Shown here: positions 1 to 10,455 of the stretch, piece by piece
How the letters are laid out: each line of letters starts with the position of its first letter
Position numbering within the stretch: the stretch's first letter is position 1
Assembly (NCBI GenBank): GCA_005656395.1
Contig: SRSI01000036.1
Span: forward strand, 186,001-250,000
Direction: 5' to 3'
DNA from: Strongyloides papillosus
Taxonomy: Eukaryota > Nematoda > Chromadorea > Rhabditida > Strongyloididae
Length of the DNA: 64,000 nucleotides
Made by a program: the position numbers and the translations under genes
Notes under the pieces: model-generated
What the model was told of the DNA's origin: nothing
Databases searched by the model: none
What the model saw: only the letters and a program-made list of their open reading frames with translations

Positions 1-3000
1 CATTGAAAATGATTAATGACGCGATATAAAGATTCAGCTATTGCTGAAAAATTGTCAATGTGCTTTCGAAAGTAAGAGACGGCACCTAGGAAGAATTTAA
101 GTTCCTTCTCGTTCTTAGGGTCAGTTTTATCAGATATTGCTTTGACTTTAGTTGGATTAGGATGGATTCCTTCGAAATCAATCACGAAGCCTAAATAATG
201 TGAACAATTTTGACCGAATTGACACTTATTAAGGGTTATTTTCATGTTGTATAAGCGAATACGGGATAGGATATCATGAATCCTTTCCAGATGTTCATCT
301 TCTTCGTTAGTGCATGTCAATATATTATCGAGATATATGTAACAATTATCAATACCACTAAGAACTTTGTCCATGATATCTTGGAATTTGTCGGGTGAAC
401 CAGTCAAGCCCATAGGCATAACTTTATACTGGTATATTCCTCTGTGTGTCACGAATGCAGCAATACGTTTACTAGCTTCATCAAGGGGTATTTGGTGAAA
501 CCCTTGTTTCAAATCAAATACACTGTAGAAACGATGACCGCTAGCTTCTTCTGTTAAACGATCAATTCGTGGTATTATGTGGGATTGTTGTTTTATTAAC
601 TTATTGATAGCTCTAAAATCCACAACAAATCGCCACTTTGAATCTTTCTTGCGTACAAGAACAACTCTAGACAAGTATGGTGATCCACTGTCTTCAATCA
701 TACCTTTTTCTAGCATATCTTGAACTTGTCTATCAATTTCCTCCTCTACCTCTTTAGATCGGCGGCCTGGCCGGATACGTTGAGGCAAGGAATGTGAAGA
801 TAGCTCTATATTAAGACGTTCTGGGCCATTATATAGACCGATTATGCCGTCATATTCGAAAACAGCTTCTCTATTCTCCCATATTATCTCTTTTAATTGG
901 GATTTACTTTTCTCTGATAACACGCATGATTCCCATTCAATCAAGTCAAATAACTTTTCTCTAGTTAGAGATGGGTGAGGATGCGGATAATTGGGTAGAG
1001 AATTCTTCCAATAAGCATCGTCTGGGATTATCTCTTCTCCAGATATACGAATAGTGTTTTTATCAAGCTCTTCAATTGAAAAGAGTTTACCGATTTCAGT
1101 GTTACTGGGTATATTTACCGGATTATATCCCTTATTTTGTATAATAACAGCGTATCTGTTATCAATTACCGGACCTATTTGGTCATAAGTCATTATGTGA
1201 TTTACTCCTTTCCAATGGTTATTACTTTGGAAGAGGAAATTCGCTTTGTTATGCGTGGTTTCTACGTTAGGTTTGACATGTACTACTCTGGTAGTCATGG
1301 GGAGAATAGTGATATTATCAATGGTTTTAACTGTGAAAAATTGCTCCTCATGAGAATTAGAATCAACCAAGTTGATAGTTAATTCGTTACCATATATAGC
1401 TCGAAGACCTGGTATTCCGATTACCATGTCATGAGGAATAGTATCAGAAACGTGAGTTTTAATTTTTGATACTTTATTATTTACCTTAAGAGTTATTATC
1501 GTGGAGCCTAAAAAATTCATGACTGTATTGTTAGCTAACTGTGCTCCACTACTTTTGGATACAATGTTAGACTTTATATTTTTGGGTAATTGGTCATAAA
1601 TTGTCTTGTTTATATTTGCACCCGTGTCTAATAGGGCGTTCATCGTAAATGAAGGGAATTGAATTTTAATGATAGGCAGTTTAGACGGTGCATCTTCAAC
1701 AGCAATGTTATTAACTACGCCATTCCGTGATACACGAATGGGATTTCCTAACAGCAAGTCATTATGATGTGTGGATAACAATGGTTCATTCACAAACAAT
1801 GTATTGTTTGGTGCATCTGTAGATCGAAAATCTTGTACCATTTTAGCGGCTTTATTAAAGCCGTATTTTGTAAGGATGGTAGCGATCAAAGTCATTGCGC
1901 TTGCTACTGTGTTTGGCATTTCATGAATAGCTGTATCAAATTGTTGATCGCGTATCAACTTAATCCAATTCATGAACGAGGTGTACATATCAGGATCGTT
2001 GTCCAAACAACGAATTCTATAATATGTGATTGGGTTAGATGGAACAGGATGTTGCTGCACATCCCCCGTCTGCTTGACGGCATCGTGTAATTGTTCTTTT
2101 AATTGGGCATTCTCGACCCTAAGGTTAATATTACTGTTCAAACATATCTCATGTTTTTCCAATATGTCATCATGAGGCACGGACGATTGTGGTGTTTCTA
2201 CACTAGTAACATTAGTGACAACTTGTGGAATGTCAATGTTTACAGATACATTGTCGGGCTCATCCGATGTGGTTGTGTTACAGACAGTATTAGATGATGC
2301 CATTCGTAGAGCATCATGCAATTGTATTTGAAGTTCACACGAATGTTCACGAACATCATTGAGGGAAGCCAACTCTTCACGTAATGCTTTGATATCGACT
2401 TCCATAGATTCAATTGTAGACGAATGCTCAGTCTTCTTTATATAGTCGGTACGAAAGGTAGTTAACTCACTATTTTTCAACTCTAATAGTTCGTTTAAGG
2501 AAGTAATTCGAGCTGTTAATGCGTCGTTTTCATTCTGTAAACTATCAGTTTGTGTAGATTTCTCGTTTACTTGCTTATGAAGAAGTTGGACTTCACTATT
2601 CAACAGCAGCGTGTCCTGAAGACAGTGCTGCAGATCATTGGTGTTCTTGGTACAAGACGAAGCTGAGGCACGGAGTTGGTTAAGCTCCTCTCTCTCATCA
2701 ATCGTCTTATCTACATACTGTTGCACGATTTTCATATCGTTCATACAGTTAGTATTATCACCCTTGAGGAGTTGAAGTTCGTTATTCTTTAACTCCAGCT
2801 CCTTTTTCAACTTTTTTCGCTCGTTTTGACAGTCGAATAACTTGTCTTCGAGCTCGCGGATAGAAGATATTTGCTGTTCATGCAATGCAGCTTTCTGACG
2901 CTCACCCGCAATAACCGATTGTACCACGGTAGTGAGGGATTGAAGTTCCTTCTTCATTGATATTAGAGGAATAGTCAACGTTAAAGCATTAGGTATGCCT

Positions 3001-3464
3001 TCTATATGTGTTGTAACTGTCTTAATGTCGTCGAGTATTTTAGATTTATCGTCTGCCAAAATGCGTTCTGACTTCTTTAATTTCTCGACTTCCTTCGTTT
3101 GGCTTTTCAATTTAGCCTCACAATTACGTAACTCAGCTTCTATTTTAGATACAACTGTTTTATCTTGTGTGCTGGCACGAAGTGTAGTTGTAGCTTCAGG
3201 TGCCTTATTTGTATTACTGGAAGCGGGTGTTTTATCCTTTTCCGTCGCGGCATTTTGTATTACCTTTGGGGGCGCTTCCTTAATTGGAGCTACCATATTG
3301 GAAAGCTCACAAGATTGTTCATAAGCTGATATGGCTGCATGTACCTTCTTAAGAATAGAAGATGAATCAACTGTGTCGTCTGATATTTCGACAAAATCAT
3401 TATTATTGTTATCGAAGCGAACAGTTTTTACATTATGACAATTTGGATTGGCAATTGTAGTTAT
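1..3464 (-). CDS. pol: Retrotransposon Pol polyprotein (coiled coil, protease, reverse transcriptase), 3' part off the window
   Basis: The frame is open from about 3485 to the left edge. No ATG occurs until about 3297, so translation probably needs a -1 frameshift at the end of Gag. The first 400 or so residues (about 3300-2300) are charged, heptad-rich and predicted coiled coil. A retroviral-type aspartic protease follows, with a LLDTGA active site at 1628-1617. The reverse transcriptase then shows the gypsy-like stretches KWRFVVDFRAINK (about 641-603) and GLTGSPDKFQDIMD. Its catalytic box reads YLDN (335-324), where the usual sequence is YLDD, so the second aspartate is Asn. After it come the gypsy-type thumb motifs (YLGFVID, FFLGAVSYFRKHI). 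Domain identities rest on well-known motifs; the coiled-coil part has no recognised family. Confidence 0.88.
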   Translation of the reverse strand, partial: MTTIANPNCHNVKTVRFDNNNNDFVEISDDTVDSSSILKKVHAAISAYEQSCELSNMVAPIKEAPPKVIQNAATEKDKTPASSNTNKAPEATTTLRASTQDKTVVSKIEAELRNCEAKLKSQTKEVEKLKKSERILADDKSKILDDIKTVTTHIEGIPNALTLTIPLISMKKELQSLTTVVQSVIAGERQKAALHEQQISSIRELEDKLFDCQNERKKLKKELELKNNELQLLKGDNTNCMNDMKIVQQYVDKTIDEREELNQLRASASSCTKNTNDLQHCLQDTLLLNSEVQLLHKQVNEKSTQTDSLQNENDALTARITSLNELLELKNSELTTFRTDYIKKTEHSSTIESMEVDIKALREELASLNDVREHSCELQIQLHDALRMASSNTVCNTTTSDEPDNVSVNIDIPQVVTNVTSVETPQSSVPHDDILEKHEICLNSNINLRVENAQLKEQLHDAVKQTGDVQQHPVPSNPITYYRIRCLDNDPDMYTSFMNWIKLIRDQQFDTAIHEMPNTVASAMTLIATILTKYGFNKAAKMVQDFRSTDAPNNTLFVNEPLLSTHHNDLLLGNPIRVSRNGVVNNIAVEDAPSKLPIIKIQFPSFTMNALLDTGANINKTIYDQLPKNIKSNIVSKSSGAQLANNTVMNFLGSTIITLKVNNKVSKIKTHVSDTIPHDMVIGIPGLRAIYGNELTINLVDSNSHEEQFFTVKTIDNITILPMTTRVVHVKPNVETTHNKANFLFQSNNHWKGVNHIMTYDQIGPVIDNRYAVIIQNKGYNPVNIPSNTEIGKLFSIEELDKNTIRISGEEIIPDDAYWKNSLPNYPHPHPSLTREKLFDLIEWESCVLSEKSKSQLKEIIWENREAVFEYDGIIGLYNGPERLNIELSSHSLPQRIRPGRRSKEVEEEIDRQVQDMLEKGMIEDSGSPYLSRVVLVRKKDSKWRFVVDFRAINKLIKQQSHIIPRIDRLTEEASGHRFYSVFDLKQGFHQIPLDEASKRIAAFVTHRGIYQYKVMPMGLTGSPDKFQDIMDKVLSGIDNCYIYLDNILTCTNEEDEHLERIHDILSRIRLYNMKITLNKCQFGQNCSHYLGFVIDFEGIHPNPTKVKAISDKTDPKNEKELKFFLGAVSYFRKHIDNFSAIAESLYRVINHFQ

Positions 3465-3470
3465 TTTCTT
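3458..3470 (-). other. Putative -1 ribosomal frameshift site at the Gag stop
   Basis: The Gag frame ends AGA AAA TAA. A one-base backward slip of the P-site AAA codon on the AAAA run places the ribosome in the Pol frame, which is open on both sides of this point. The Pol frame has no ATG for about 165 nt, which favours frameshifting over internal initiation. It is not a canonical X XXY YYZ heptamer. Confidence 0.5.
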
Positions 3471-5449
3471 ATCAAATCGAAGTGGTTATCAAGAAAAACA
3501 TCTTTTACTCTAATACCTTTATTTTCTACTATGCTGCCAATTTTACAATTGGGTAGTAGTTGTTTATAATGTACTGTTACCATATTGTCAACGCCAAAAT
3601 CGCGTTGATTGTAATAAGCACCATATTGTGAGGGAGCCAGCTTACATTTACCGATAGGTGCTGATGCTCCAAATGGAATTAGAAAAGCTAGTATTAACAT
3701 ACAAATAGTCAATGTGTTAAGTTTTAACTCTTTGACAAGATTACTTAGATCATAGACAATGCCATCAAGTTTACCGGTGGATTGTGCATCTGTACGATCG
3801 TCATGTGATGCCTGTACATTGTTGATTTTACTTTGCTGTGGATAGCGAGTGGTGCTTTTACTCTTAGGATAGGTCTTATGGTCTCCACGGCGGTTGGTAG
3901 TTCCACCTGTAGGAGCCTTGTTTGTATTATATGTCGTGTTAGGTCTACGAACATCGGCATGTTTCGTTAATTGACGTGATGTGTGACCGTTAGATGTATT
4001 AGCCTGATTATTATACTTGTTTTTATTATTGTTGTTAAAAGTATTATTATTATTCCCTTTATAAGTATGCTGGCGATTGTGATTATTCTTACTATGAGAA
4101 TTATTAGAATGACGACTAGATCTACGATCAGAAGACTGTATTTTATTAGTATTAGGCTTCATTCCCCGTGATAAATGAGGACGCCGAATTACATCAATTG
4201 CCGGTTGCATTCTAATCTGAGTTTCTATATATGATGCAACAAAATCATCATATTTCAACTCATACAAATTGGGGGTAATGTTGTTAAGGCGTAACAACGG
4301 ATGTAACCCTTTTGTAAACAACATTAATTGATCTCTTTTAAGATCCTTAGAAGTCCGGAAAAATGCATTAGGATTGGTGACCGAGAATTTTTTTCGTATA
4401 TACTCAGAGAATTTAGTTTCGTGAGCGGAAACATCTAATGCGTCATTCATGGGAGGCACGGCATAGAAGTTTTCATAACTTTGCAGACCTTGCCTAGCCA
4501 GAATGTCCTTTATATCATTTAATATTTCTGTCAATGTAAAATTGTAACTAACTGAAAAGCCATCGACAGTGCTTTTCTTGGTAACAGCGATGTTTCGGGC
4601 ATTAGCAATTTTGCTATCCGAAGGAATGATGTAATTGACTAGCTTTGCTGCTATTTTATCAATTACCGGGAATTCATCCTTATTATGGGCTAAAAGATTG
4701 AGTGTATTAATGCAATGTTGCATAAAATTGGTATAACCGTTAATTGATTTTTCTTTAAATGTACCAAACATTTTCTTTGTTTGGGCTAATAACAGAGCAT
4801 TTTCCAATTCGCTAACAGTGCGAATTGATCTTTTCTTGGGAGTATAAGATGCTCGTAAGTCGGGAACATAATAGTCACTACTAATATGTAATTCTTTCAA
4901 AACCTCCGTTAACCGGTTGGTTTGTTCGGCACGGAGAGCATCGTACTTGTGAGGCTCTGTATCAAGTACTTGCTGCTGTTCGTTAAGCAATTCAGCAATA
5001 ACGGTTTTCATAATGGTCGACTGCTCAGCCAATGGGATACCATTTTGGCCTGGTTTCGTTTCGTCAACCTGACGTGGTAATCTCAAATGCGAAACTTGAG
5101 ATAATATAGAGGTGCTGCCTTTGTGGAACAAATTACGCCATCCCTTGAAAGCAGGTAATGACGTGTCCACGTTGGGCAATAGTTTAGGATGCTCTTGAAA
5201 AGAGACAACCTTGTTGGATGGTGTAGCTTTTGAAGCATACGTAGTATCATGATTAGGAAAGACTTCACTAACATGATGATCGCCACTTTCGTGGATTGGG
5301 GGTCGTGCTTGTAACATAATGGGTACAACCTGTGATGGTTGTAGCATTATGTTGACAGGCTTAGTGTCACTTGCGTGAGCATCGCCACTTACGTGGAGGG
5401 AAGTATTTTTCTTTGTAGGTAAACTACTTGAACGATAATTAAACGACAT
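3461..5449 (-). CDS. gag: Retrotransposon Gag-like protein, 662 aa
   Basis: This is a single open frame immediately upstream of and overlapping Pol, and its position makes it Gag. The N-terminal 130 residues are low-complexity with repeated His, Ser and Pro. A predicted helical capsid-like middle section follows (about residues 130-410). Residues 420-560 are very rich in Asn, Arg, Lys, Ser and His, and probably bind nucleic acid. No CCHC zinc knuckle is visible. Near residues 575-597 there is a strongly hydrophobic segment resembling a membrane anchor or signal, followed by a Cys-containing tail; both are unusual for a Gag. The ORF ends in AGA AAA TAA, where a -1 slip would enter Pol. The start was taken as the first ATG, which is followed directly by an uninterrupted frame. 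Confidence 0.8.
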   Translation of the reverse strand: MSFNYRSSSLPTKKNTSLHVSGDAHASDTKPVNIMLQPSQVVPIMLQARPPIHESGDHHVSEVFPNHDTTYASKATPSNKVVSFQEHPKLLPNVDTSLPAFKGWRNLFHKGSTSILSQVSHLRLPRQVDETKPGQNGIPLAEQSTIMKTVIAELLNEQQQVLDTEPHKYDALRAEQTNRLTEVLKELHISSDYYVPDLRASYTPKKRSIRTVSELENALLLAQTKKMFGTFKEKSINGYTNFMQHCINTLNLLAHNKDEFPVIDKIAAKLVNYIIPSDSKIANARNIAVTKKSTVDGFSVSYNFTLTEILNDIKDILARQGLQSYENFYAVPPMNDALDVSAHETKFSEYIRKKFSVTNPNAFFRTSKDLKRDQLMLFTKGLHPLLRLNNITPNLYELKYDDFVASYIETQIRMQPAIDVIRRPHLSRGMKPNTNKIQSSDRRSSRHSNNSHSKNNHNRQHTYKGNNNNTFNNNNKNKYNNQANTSNGHTSRQLTKHADVRRPNTTYNTNKAPTGGTTNRRGDHKTYPKSKSTTRYPQQSKINNVQASHDDRTDAQSTGKLDGIVYDLSNLVKELKLNTLTICMLILAFLIPFGASAPIGKCKLAPSQYGAYYNQRDFGVDNMVTVHYKQLLPNCKIGSIVENKGIRVKDVFLDNHFDLIRK

Positions 5450-6576
5450 GTTGATATCGAAAACTAAAAATGATATGAAAGTTAGAAAATAACGGAATTA
5501 TATAACATTTGTAGATAAAGAGTGTAATACTCAAGAATGTATCTTCTACTTAGTAACTCTGATGGTACCTGATTGTTTTAAAAAAATATCTCAGTAATTC
5601 TATCCTATGTTGTGCACAACTATACTTATCTTAATCAACGTTACAACTCAATAAACAACTAAGATTAATGAGAAGCGTAGGATGCAAGGCAAAAAATGCC
5701 TATATGTTGCAAACTACATATATACCTAGGCTGAATATCTAAATGTTAAAGTACCATGAGTATTGTGAAAATGATAATAACGTACAATAAAAATTAACAT
5801 CATGAAGAAAATCGGTTATAGATATAGAAAAGCAATGCATTGGTTTTTTTTGAGAATTAAATATAGTTTATGGTTCGTGGAACCTCCATGTAATCTGTTT
5901 GATAAAAGGTAGATGGAATATATATTAAATTTATTTTAAAAGCCTTCTGATTAACAATAATGTGTATATTATAAGTATATCTTTCTTTTATATTATTTTA
6001 TAAAGGGTGGGTTGTCCCACCCTACAAAGAAATAAGATTAGTCTAGTGATATAAAACAATGTAAATATGATATAAAATGATATTATGATAATTATTATTT
6101 ATTTCAACATGTTATACTCATTTATAGCTAATATATTCAAATATTATAAGATTATTCAAAATTCTTATTCTCTTCATTTTCGTGTTTTTACTTGTTTTAA
6201 TTAATCAAACGTTTAAATACTATTTTTGTTCGTAGGAATTATAACAAATATGTTTTTTTCTATTGGAAATTTAATTAAATAAATATTTATACTTTTTTTA
6301 TAAACATTTAATTAAATAAAAAATTTATATCACCATAATTTTTTATTGTAAAATATGCCTTTTAATTTGGTTTTAAAGTTTTTTCAAGTCAACTAAATTT
6401 TTTAATACAACCTAAAAAAGGTTATAATTTTTTTTTCTATTTATAATAAAAGATTTAAATATTTATACTATATTTCTAATACAAATAGCAATAATGTATA
6501 TAATAAGAAAATTTTAAAATTTATCATGTCAATTGTCTTATATTTTGATTGAATAAAAAGATTTTACTCAATCAAT
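5450..6576. other. Gene-free flank, probably holding the retrotransposon 5' LTR
   Basis: The stretch next to Gag (about 5450-5750) is less AT-rich than the rest and should hold the LTR and leader. From 5760 on it is AT-rich spacer leading to the astacin promoter. A perfect short inverted repeat lies at 6004-6023. No other coding signal was seen. Confidence 0.5.
6004..6023. repeat. GC-rich hairpin, 8-bp stem with 4-base loop
   Basis: AGGGTGGG and CCCACCCT flank the loop TTGT as a perfect inverted repeat in otherwise AT-rich spacer. It could be part of a terminator or of a mobile-element end; nothing more can be said. Confidence 0.6.
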
Positions 6577-8053
6577 ATGCTAAAGACTTTCGCTATTTTT
6601 CTTTGCATTATTCTTTTTTCACAAATTCAACCGGTATGTTTATATTTTCTATAAATTAATATAGAATTTTAAGTGGCCGGTATTTGGTGGAAAAAATTTC
6701 TTTGCTGATGACCAAAATGGTAAAAGTATAACAAAAAGTGCTATGAAAACTCTAGATGAACTTTTACGCAGAATTAAAGGATTTTATTTAACTATAAATA
6801 AACCTTTAGACTACTCTAAAGAAGGCAAGACAAATACCACTAGTAAGACTTTCAGAGACGATGACGTTATCGAAAATTCCGGTCTTTTCGATGGTGATAT
6901 AAGGCTTTCAAAAAAGCAAGCAGAATATTTAATCGACACTGTTGCCGAAGTAGCCGAAGAGTTAGGTGCTAATGTATCCGATATTGTTGGTGATGCAAAA
7001 ACTAGAAAAAAGAGAAAAATAGATATGAGATTTGATTATGAGTGGGAACTTACAATTCCATATATTGTTAACGCCGGTGTTGATAGGAATTTAGTTAGAG
7101 AGGCTTTGAGTAAACTTGAAAGTGAAACATGTCTCAGATTTCAAGAACATAAAGTTTTTCCACGAGGTCAAGCCGGTCTAAAATACTTTCCTGGTGATGG
7201 ATGTTATAGTAGTGTCGGTAGACAATCTCTTAATGAATTACAAGAAATAAGTATTGGTCCTGGTTGTAATTTTATTCCAACTATTCAACACGAAACTATG
7301 CATGCACTGGGATTCACTCATGAACAATCAAGAGCAGACAGAGATAAATATTTACAAATTCTTATAAACAATGTTAAAGACTTTGCCATAGAAAATTTCC
7401 TGAAATTACAATTAACAGATGCCTTAGATTATGGTTTACCATATGATTATGGATCTGCAATGCATTACAATTCATATTCATTTAGTAAAAATGGTGAACC
7501 TACGATGTTGCCATATAATCCACTATATCAAATGACAATGGGTTCTAAGCCAGAAGCTACTTTTTTGGACATCATGACGTTAAATCTCTACTACTGCGAA
7601 GATGTTTGTTTAAATAAAATAACCTGTAAAAATAACGGATACCAAGACCCAAACTCTTGCGAGCGGTGTAAGTGCTTAAAGGGTTTCACTGGTAGAGATT
7701 GCTCTGAAATCGAAAGAAATAGTCTATGCGAAAATCAGGAATTATTTGCTGACGGTACTCGAAAACTTTTATATGTAGACGGAGAAAAAGATTGTGTTTA
7801 TCACATAAAATCTAAAACCGGAAATAGAATTTTGATTGAAGTAAAAACAGTATCTATAAACCCTACTTACGACTATAGTTGTCGCGCTGATAACAAACTT
7901 GAGGTCAAGTTTCAATTGAATAAAACCACGAGCGGAGCATTTCTTTGTGAAGAAACGACTCAAAAGTTTTTGTCAGAAAACGATCATGTAATGATACGTT
8001 TTACAAGTACAAAAAGGGATAATTTTGCTGATATATATTACCAATTACAATAA
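6577..8053 (+). CDS. Secreted astacin zinc metalloprotease with EGF-like and CUB regions, 481 aa
   Basis: Exon 1 is 6577-6633 and encodes a signal peptide. A 31-bp intron (6634-6664; an alternative acceptor at 6673 also keeps the frame) leads into exon 2, 6665-8053. The propeptide carries the FDGD latency motif (about residue 94) and ends in a basic KKRK processing site. The catalytic domain has the full zinc signature HETMHALGFTHE followed by R and DRDKY (from about residue 228), and the Met-turn SAMHY. A six-Cys EGF-like segment and a CUB-like C-terminus follow. All catalytic residues are present, so the enzyme should be active. Astacins are greatly expanded in Strongyloides and are used in skin penetration and gut processing; which role applies here is unknown. 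Confidence 0.93.
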
Positions 8054-9510
8054 AACTATAATTCGATAGGAATGTCACTGTCATCTAACTAATTAATTGA
8101 TTAATTAATAACTAATAATAAAAATTTATGTAATTTATCAAAAAAATCTTTATATTGTTTTTTCAATTATTTTTATAAGTACGAAAGGCTATAAAGTTTT
8201 GTTTAAATAGATAATTTCATGTACCGATTAACTTCTAATGTTAGAAAACATCAATACTTTAATTGTCTTTATAAATTTTCAGTATTTGGTACCTAGGGTA
8301 TATGAAGTTGATAATTCGCATGTATTAGCATTTTAAAAAGTATCAAAAATTTCTAAGCTTTTTTTAAAATAACAAATTGTTTATGTTTAAAAGAACTTAT
8401 TTATAATGTATGAACATTTAGAAAAAAATTTCATAAAGTTACTTAAAGATAATGAACTTTCAAATTACTACTTTACCAAAAAATCAATTTGTGACTATTT
8501 TAGTGTTTTTGGAACAACTTTACCACTTACTTTAATTCTATGATAAATAAAATTAAATTAGAGATAAATCAGATCGATACCAAATTTGAAAATCGCCGGA
8601 AAGACGTCAATTGTATGGTTACTTGTTGTGTTAATATTGTCCAAAGCTTCCGATTTCGAGATCCCTCCTGCGCAATTAGTTTTATTTATTATTTACAGTA
8701 TTCTTATTGTGTGTAATTACAACTAGATCGTGTAGAACTAAAGAAGACAAAAACAGAAAACAGTTTACCATGAAAAAAATTTACTTTACCAAAATTAAGG
8801 AATAAGAAACTTTACATAGTTTTAGTAAGATGATCTCTATCAGATTCGTTTTTCTTTTTTTCCTCTATAGTACTTCATTCTTGGACATATTTCATTCAAT
8901 GAGTAGAATAAATGTATAGGCTATCAGCATTTTGTGGAGAATTCTATCTACCTTATGGAAAAAATTCATAAAGAATAAGATGATAATTAAAAGCTCAAAA
9001 TTTCTAAATATCTTTTATTTACAATATTTTTTATAAAATTTTTAATTTATAGCAAATCTTAACATCCAGGAAATCAAAAAACTTTTTATTTATTATGTTT
9101 TTAATACCACGTAAAATTTTACTTTTAAATCATGTATAAATAAAAAAAATGTTTTATGATTACAGAAAAAAATGATGAAACTTTAAAAATTATGAAACAA
9201 CTGACCAGATCCATTTTAATAATGTAATAATTTAAAAAATTGTTATTCATACATTTTATACAATTAATATCCATGGACTATATAGTTTCGAAAATTATTA
9301 TTCTTTTATTCTTCAAACAATTCGAAACAAATATTTGATAAAAAATATCTGTTTTTTTTAATTTTTACATGTTTTTATGTAGATGTACTTTCAATTGTTA
9401 GCAAAAATTTTTCTCTATATAAATTATAAAAAAGTGTATTATAAGCAATTATTTATTAAAACTGATTTACAGATTAATAAATTTCCATCAATTTATTATT
9501 TGCTACAACC
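8054..9510. other. AT-rich intergenic stretch, no supported gene
   Basis: A short open stretch at about 8540-8716 (around 58 codons, plus strand) is less AT-rich than its surroundings but has no recognisable domain and no splice partners. Otherwise only poly-A, poly-T and low-complexity sequence was seen. Confidence 0.4.
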
Positions 9511-10225
9511 ATGCATATTGAAAGAGTTATTCTAATTATTATATTGGCATTAATAGCAGTATATGTTTTTGTACGTTACGTCTTAACATTTAATATACTT
9601 ATTATTATAGTATATTCATAACTGCTTTAAATTCTTTGGAGCAGTATTAAAACCTGTATTGGTACCTAAGCCAACTACAACTGTCAGTACTCCCATTCAT
9701 GTTGAAAAGCCGTCAAGTCCTGAATCTGTAGCACCTAGTGGTCAAGAAGGAGAAGAGGAAGAAGAAGAAGAAAGTAACAGTGAAAGTAGTAGCGAAAGTA
9801 GTAGTAGTCAAGAAAGTGAAGAGGAAGAAAGTAATTACAGCGATGAAGAAGAAAAAGATAGTGGCGAAAATGAAGAAAACCAAAGTGAAGAAGAGGAAAG
9901 TGCAGAAGGCACGGAGGAAGAAGAAGAGAATGGTGAAGATGAAGAAAATGATGATAGTAATGTTGATGAAAGCAGTTCAGAATCTAGTAATGATAGTTCT
10001 GAAAGTGATGAAAGTGGAAAGAAAAGTAAAGAGAGTAAAGAAGATGAAGAGGAAGAAGAAGATGATGAAGACGAAGAAGAAGATGAGAATGAGGATGAAG
10101 AAGAAGATGAAGAAGAAGAAGAAGATGAGGAAGAAGAGGAAGAAAAAGATAAAAAATCACAAAAAAAGAACAAATCTAAAGACAGTGAAAAAAGTAGAAA
10201 TTCAAGAGCCAGAAGATTTGCATAA
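9511..10225 (+). CDS. Small secreted or anchored protein with long acidic Glu/Ser-rich tail, about 224 aa
   Basis: Exon 1 (9511-9570) encodes a short N-terminus and a hydrophobic helix. A 40-bp GTACGT...ATAG intron (9571-9610) joins in phase 0 to exon 2 (9611-10225). After a Thr/Pro/Ser linker, nearly the whole protein is Glu, Ser and Asp with a few Lys, and it ends in a basic, Ser-rich tail. The Ser-Glu runs fit casein-kinase-2 target sites, and such sequence is intrinsically disordered. It could be a signal peptide or an N-terminal anchor. The family is unknown; low complexity makes homology uninformative. It lies between an astacin and a cystatin, both secreted. A poly-Ser frame on the other strand is only the complement of the GAA/GAT codons. 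Confidence 0.65.
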
Positions 10226-10455
10226 ATTCAGCATACCATATATAAACTGAAATATTGAAAAATAATTTCATACATTTCATCTATGAAAACTTTCTCTTTT
10301 TAAATAAAAAATTTTTATAAATAATGACATCAAATATTATAAAATCTAGAATACAAATAATTCTTTTTTAATATTTAAGAAGAAAGTTTTAAATATCGTG
10401 TGATAATACAATATAAAAGATTGATCGAAAGTTGTATTGTATAAAATTTTTCAAT

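Larger units (their letters stand above)
1..5449 (-). mobile_element. Ty3/gypsy-type LTR retrotransposon, truncated by the left window edge
   Basis: Two long minus-strand ORFs lie in the order Gag, then Pol with protease before reverse transcriptase, which is the Ty3/gypsy layout. RNase H, integrase and the 3' LTR would lie left of position 1 and are not visible. The element has clearly higher GC and more balanced codon use than its surroundings, as expected of a fairly recent insertion. A 5' LTR should lie somewhere between 5450 and about 6000, but its ends cannot be set without the partner LTR. I saw no convincing tRNA primer-binding site. Both ORFs are open, so the copy is young or under selection, apart from one altered catalytic residue in the reverse transcriptase. 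Confidence 0.9.

Noticed and set aside
2995..3324. 109-codon plus-strand frame
   Set aside because: Antisense to the coiled-coil part of Pol.
5450..5760. Exact 5' LTR borders and primer-binding site of the retrotransposon
   Set aside because: Without the 3' LTR no borders can be proven, and no TGG-starting tRNA match next to a CA end was convincing.
9835..10173. Poly-Ser frame on the minus strand and Lys-rich frame on the plus strand
   Set aside because: Both are frame shadows of the GAA/GAT-rich acidic protein gene.
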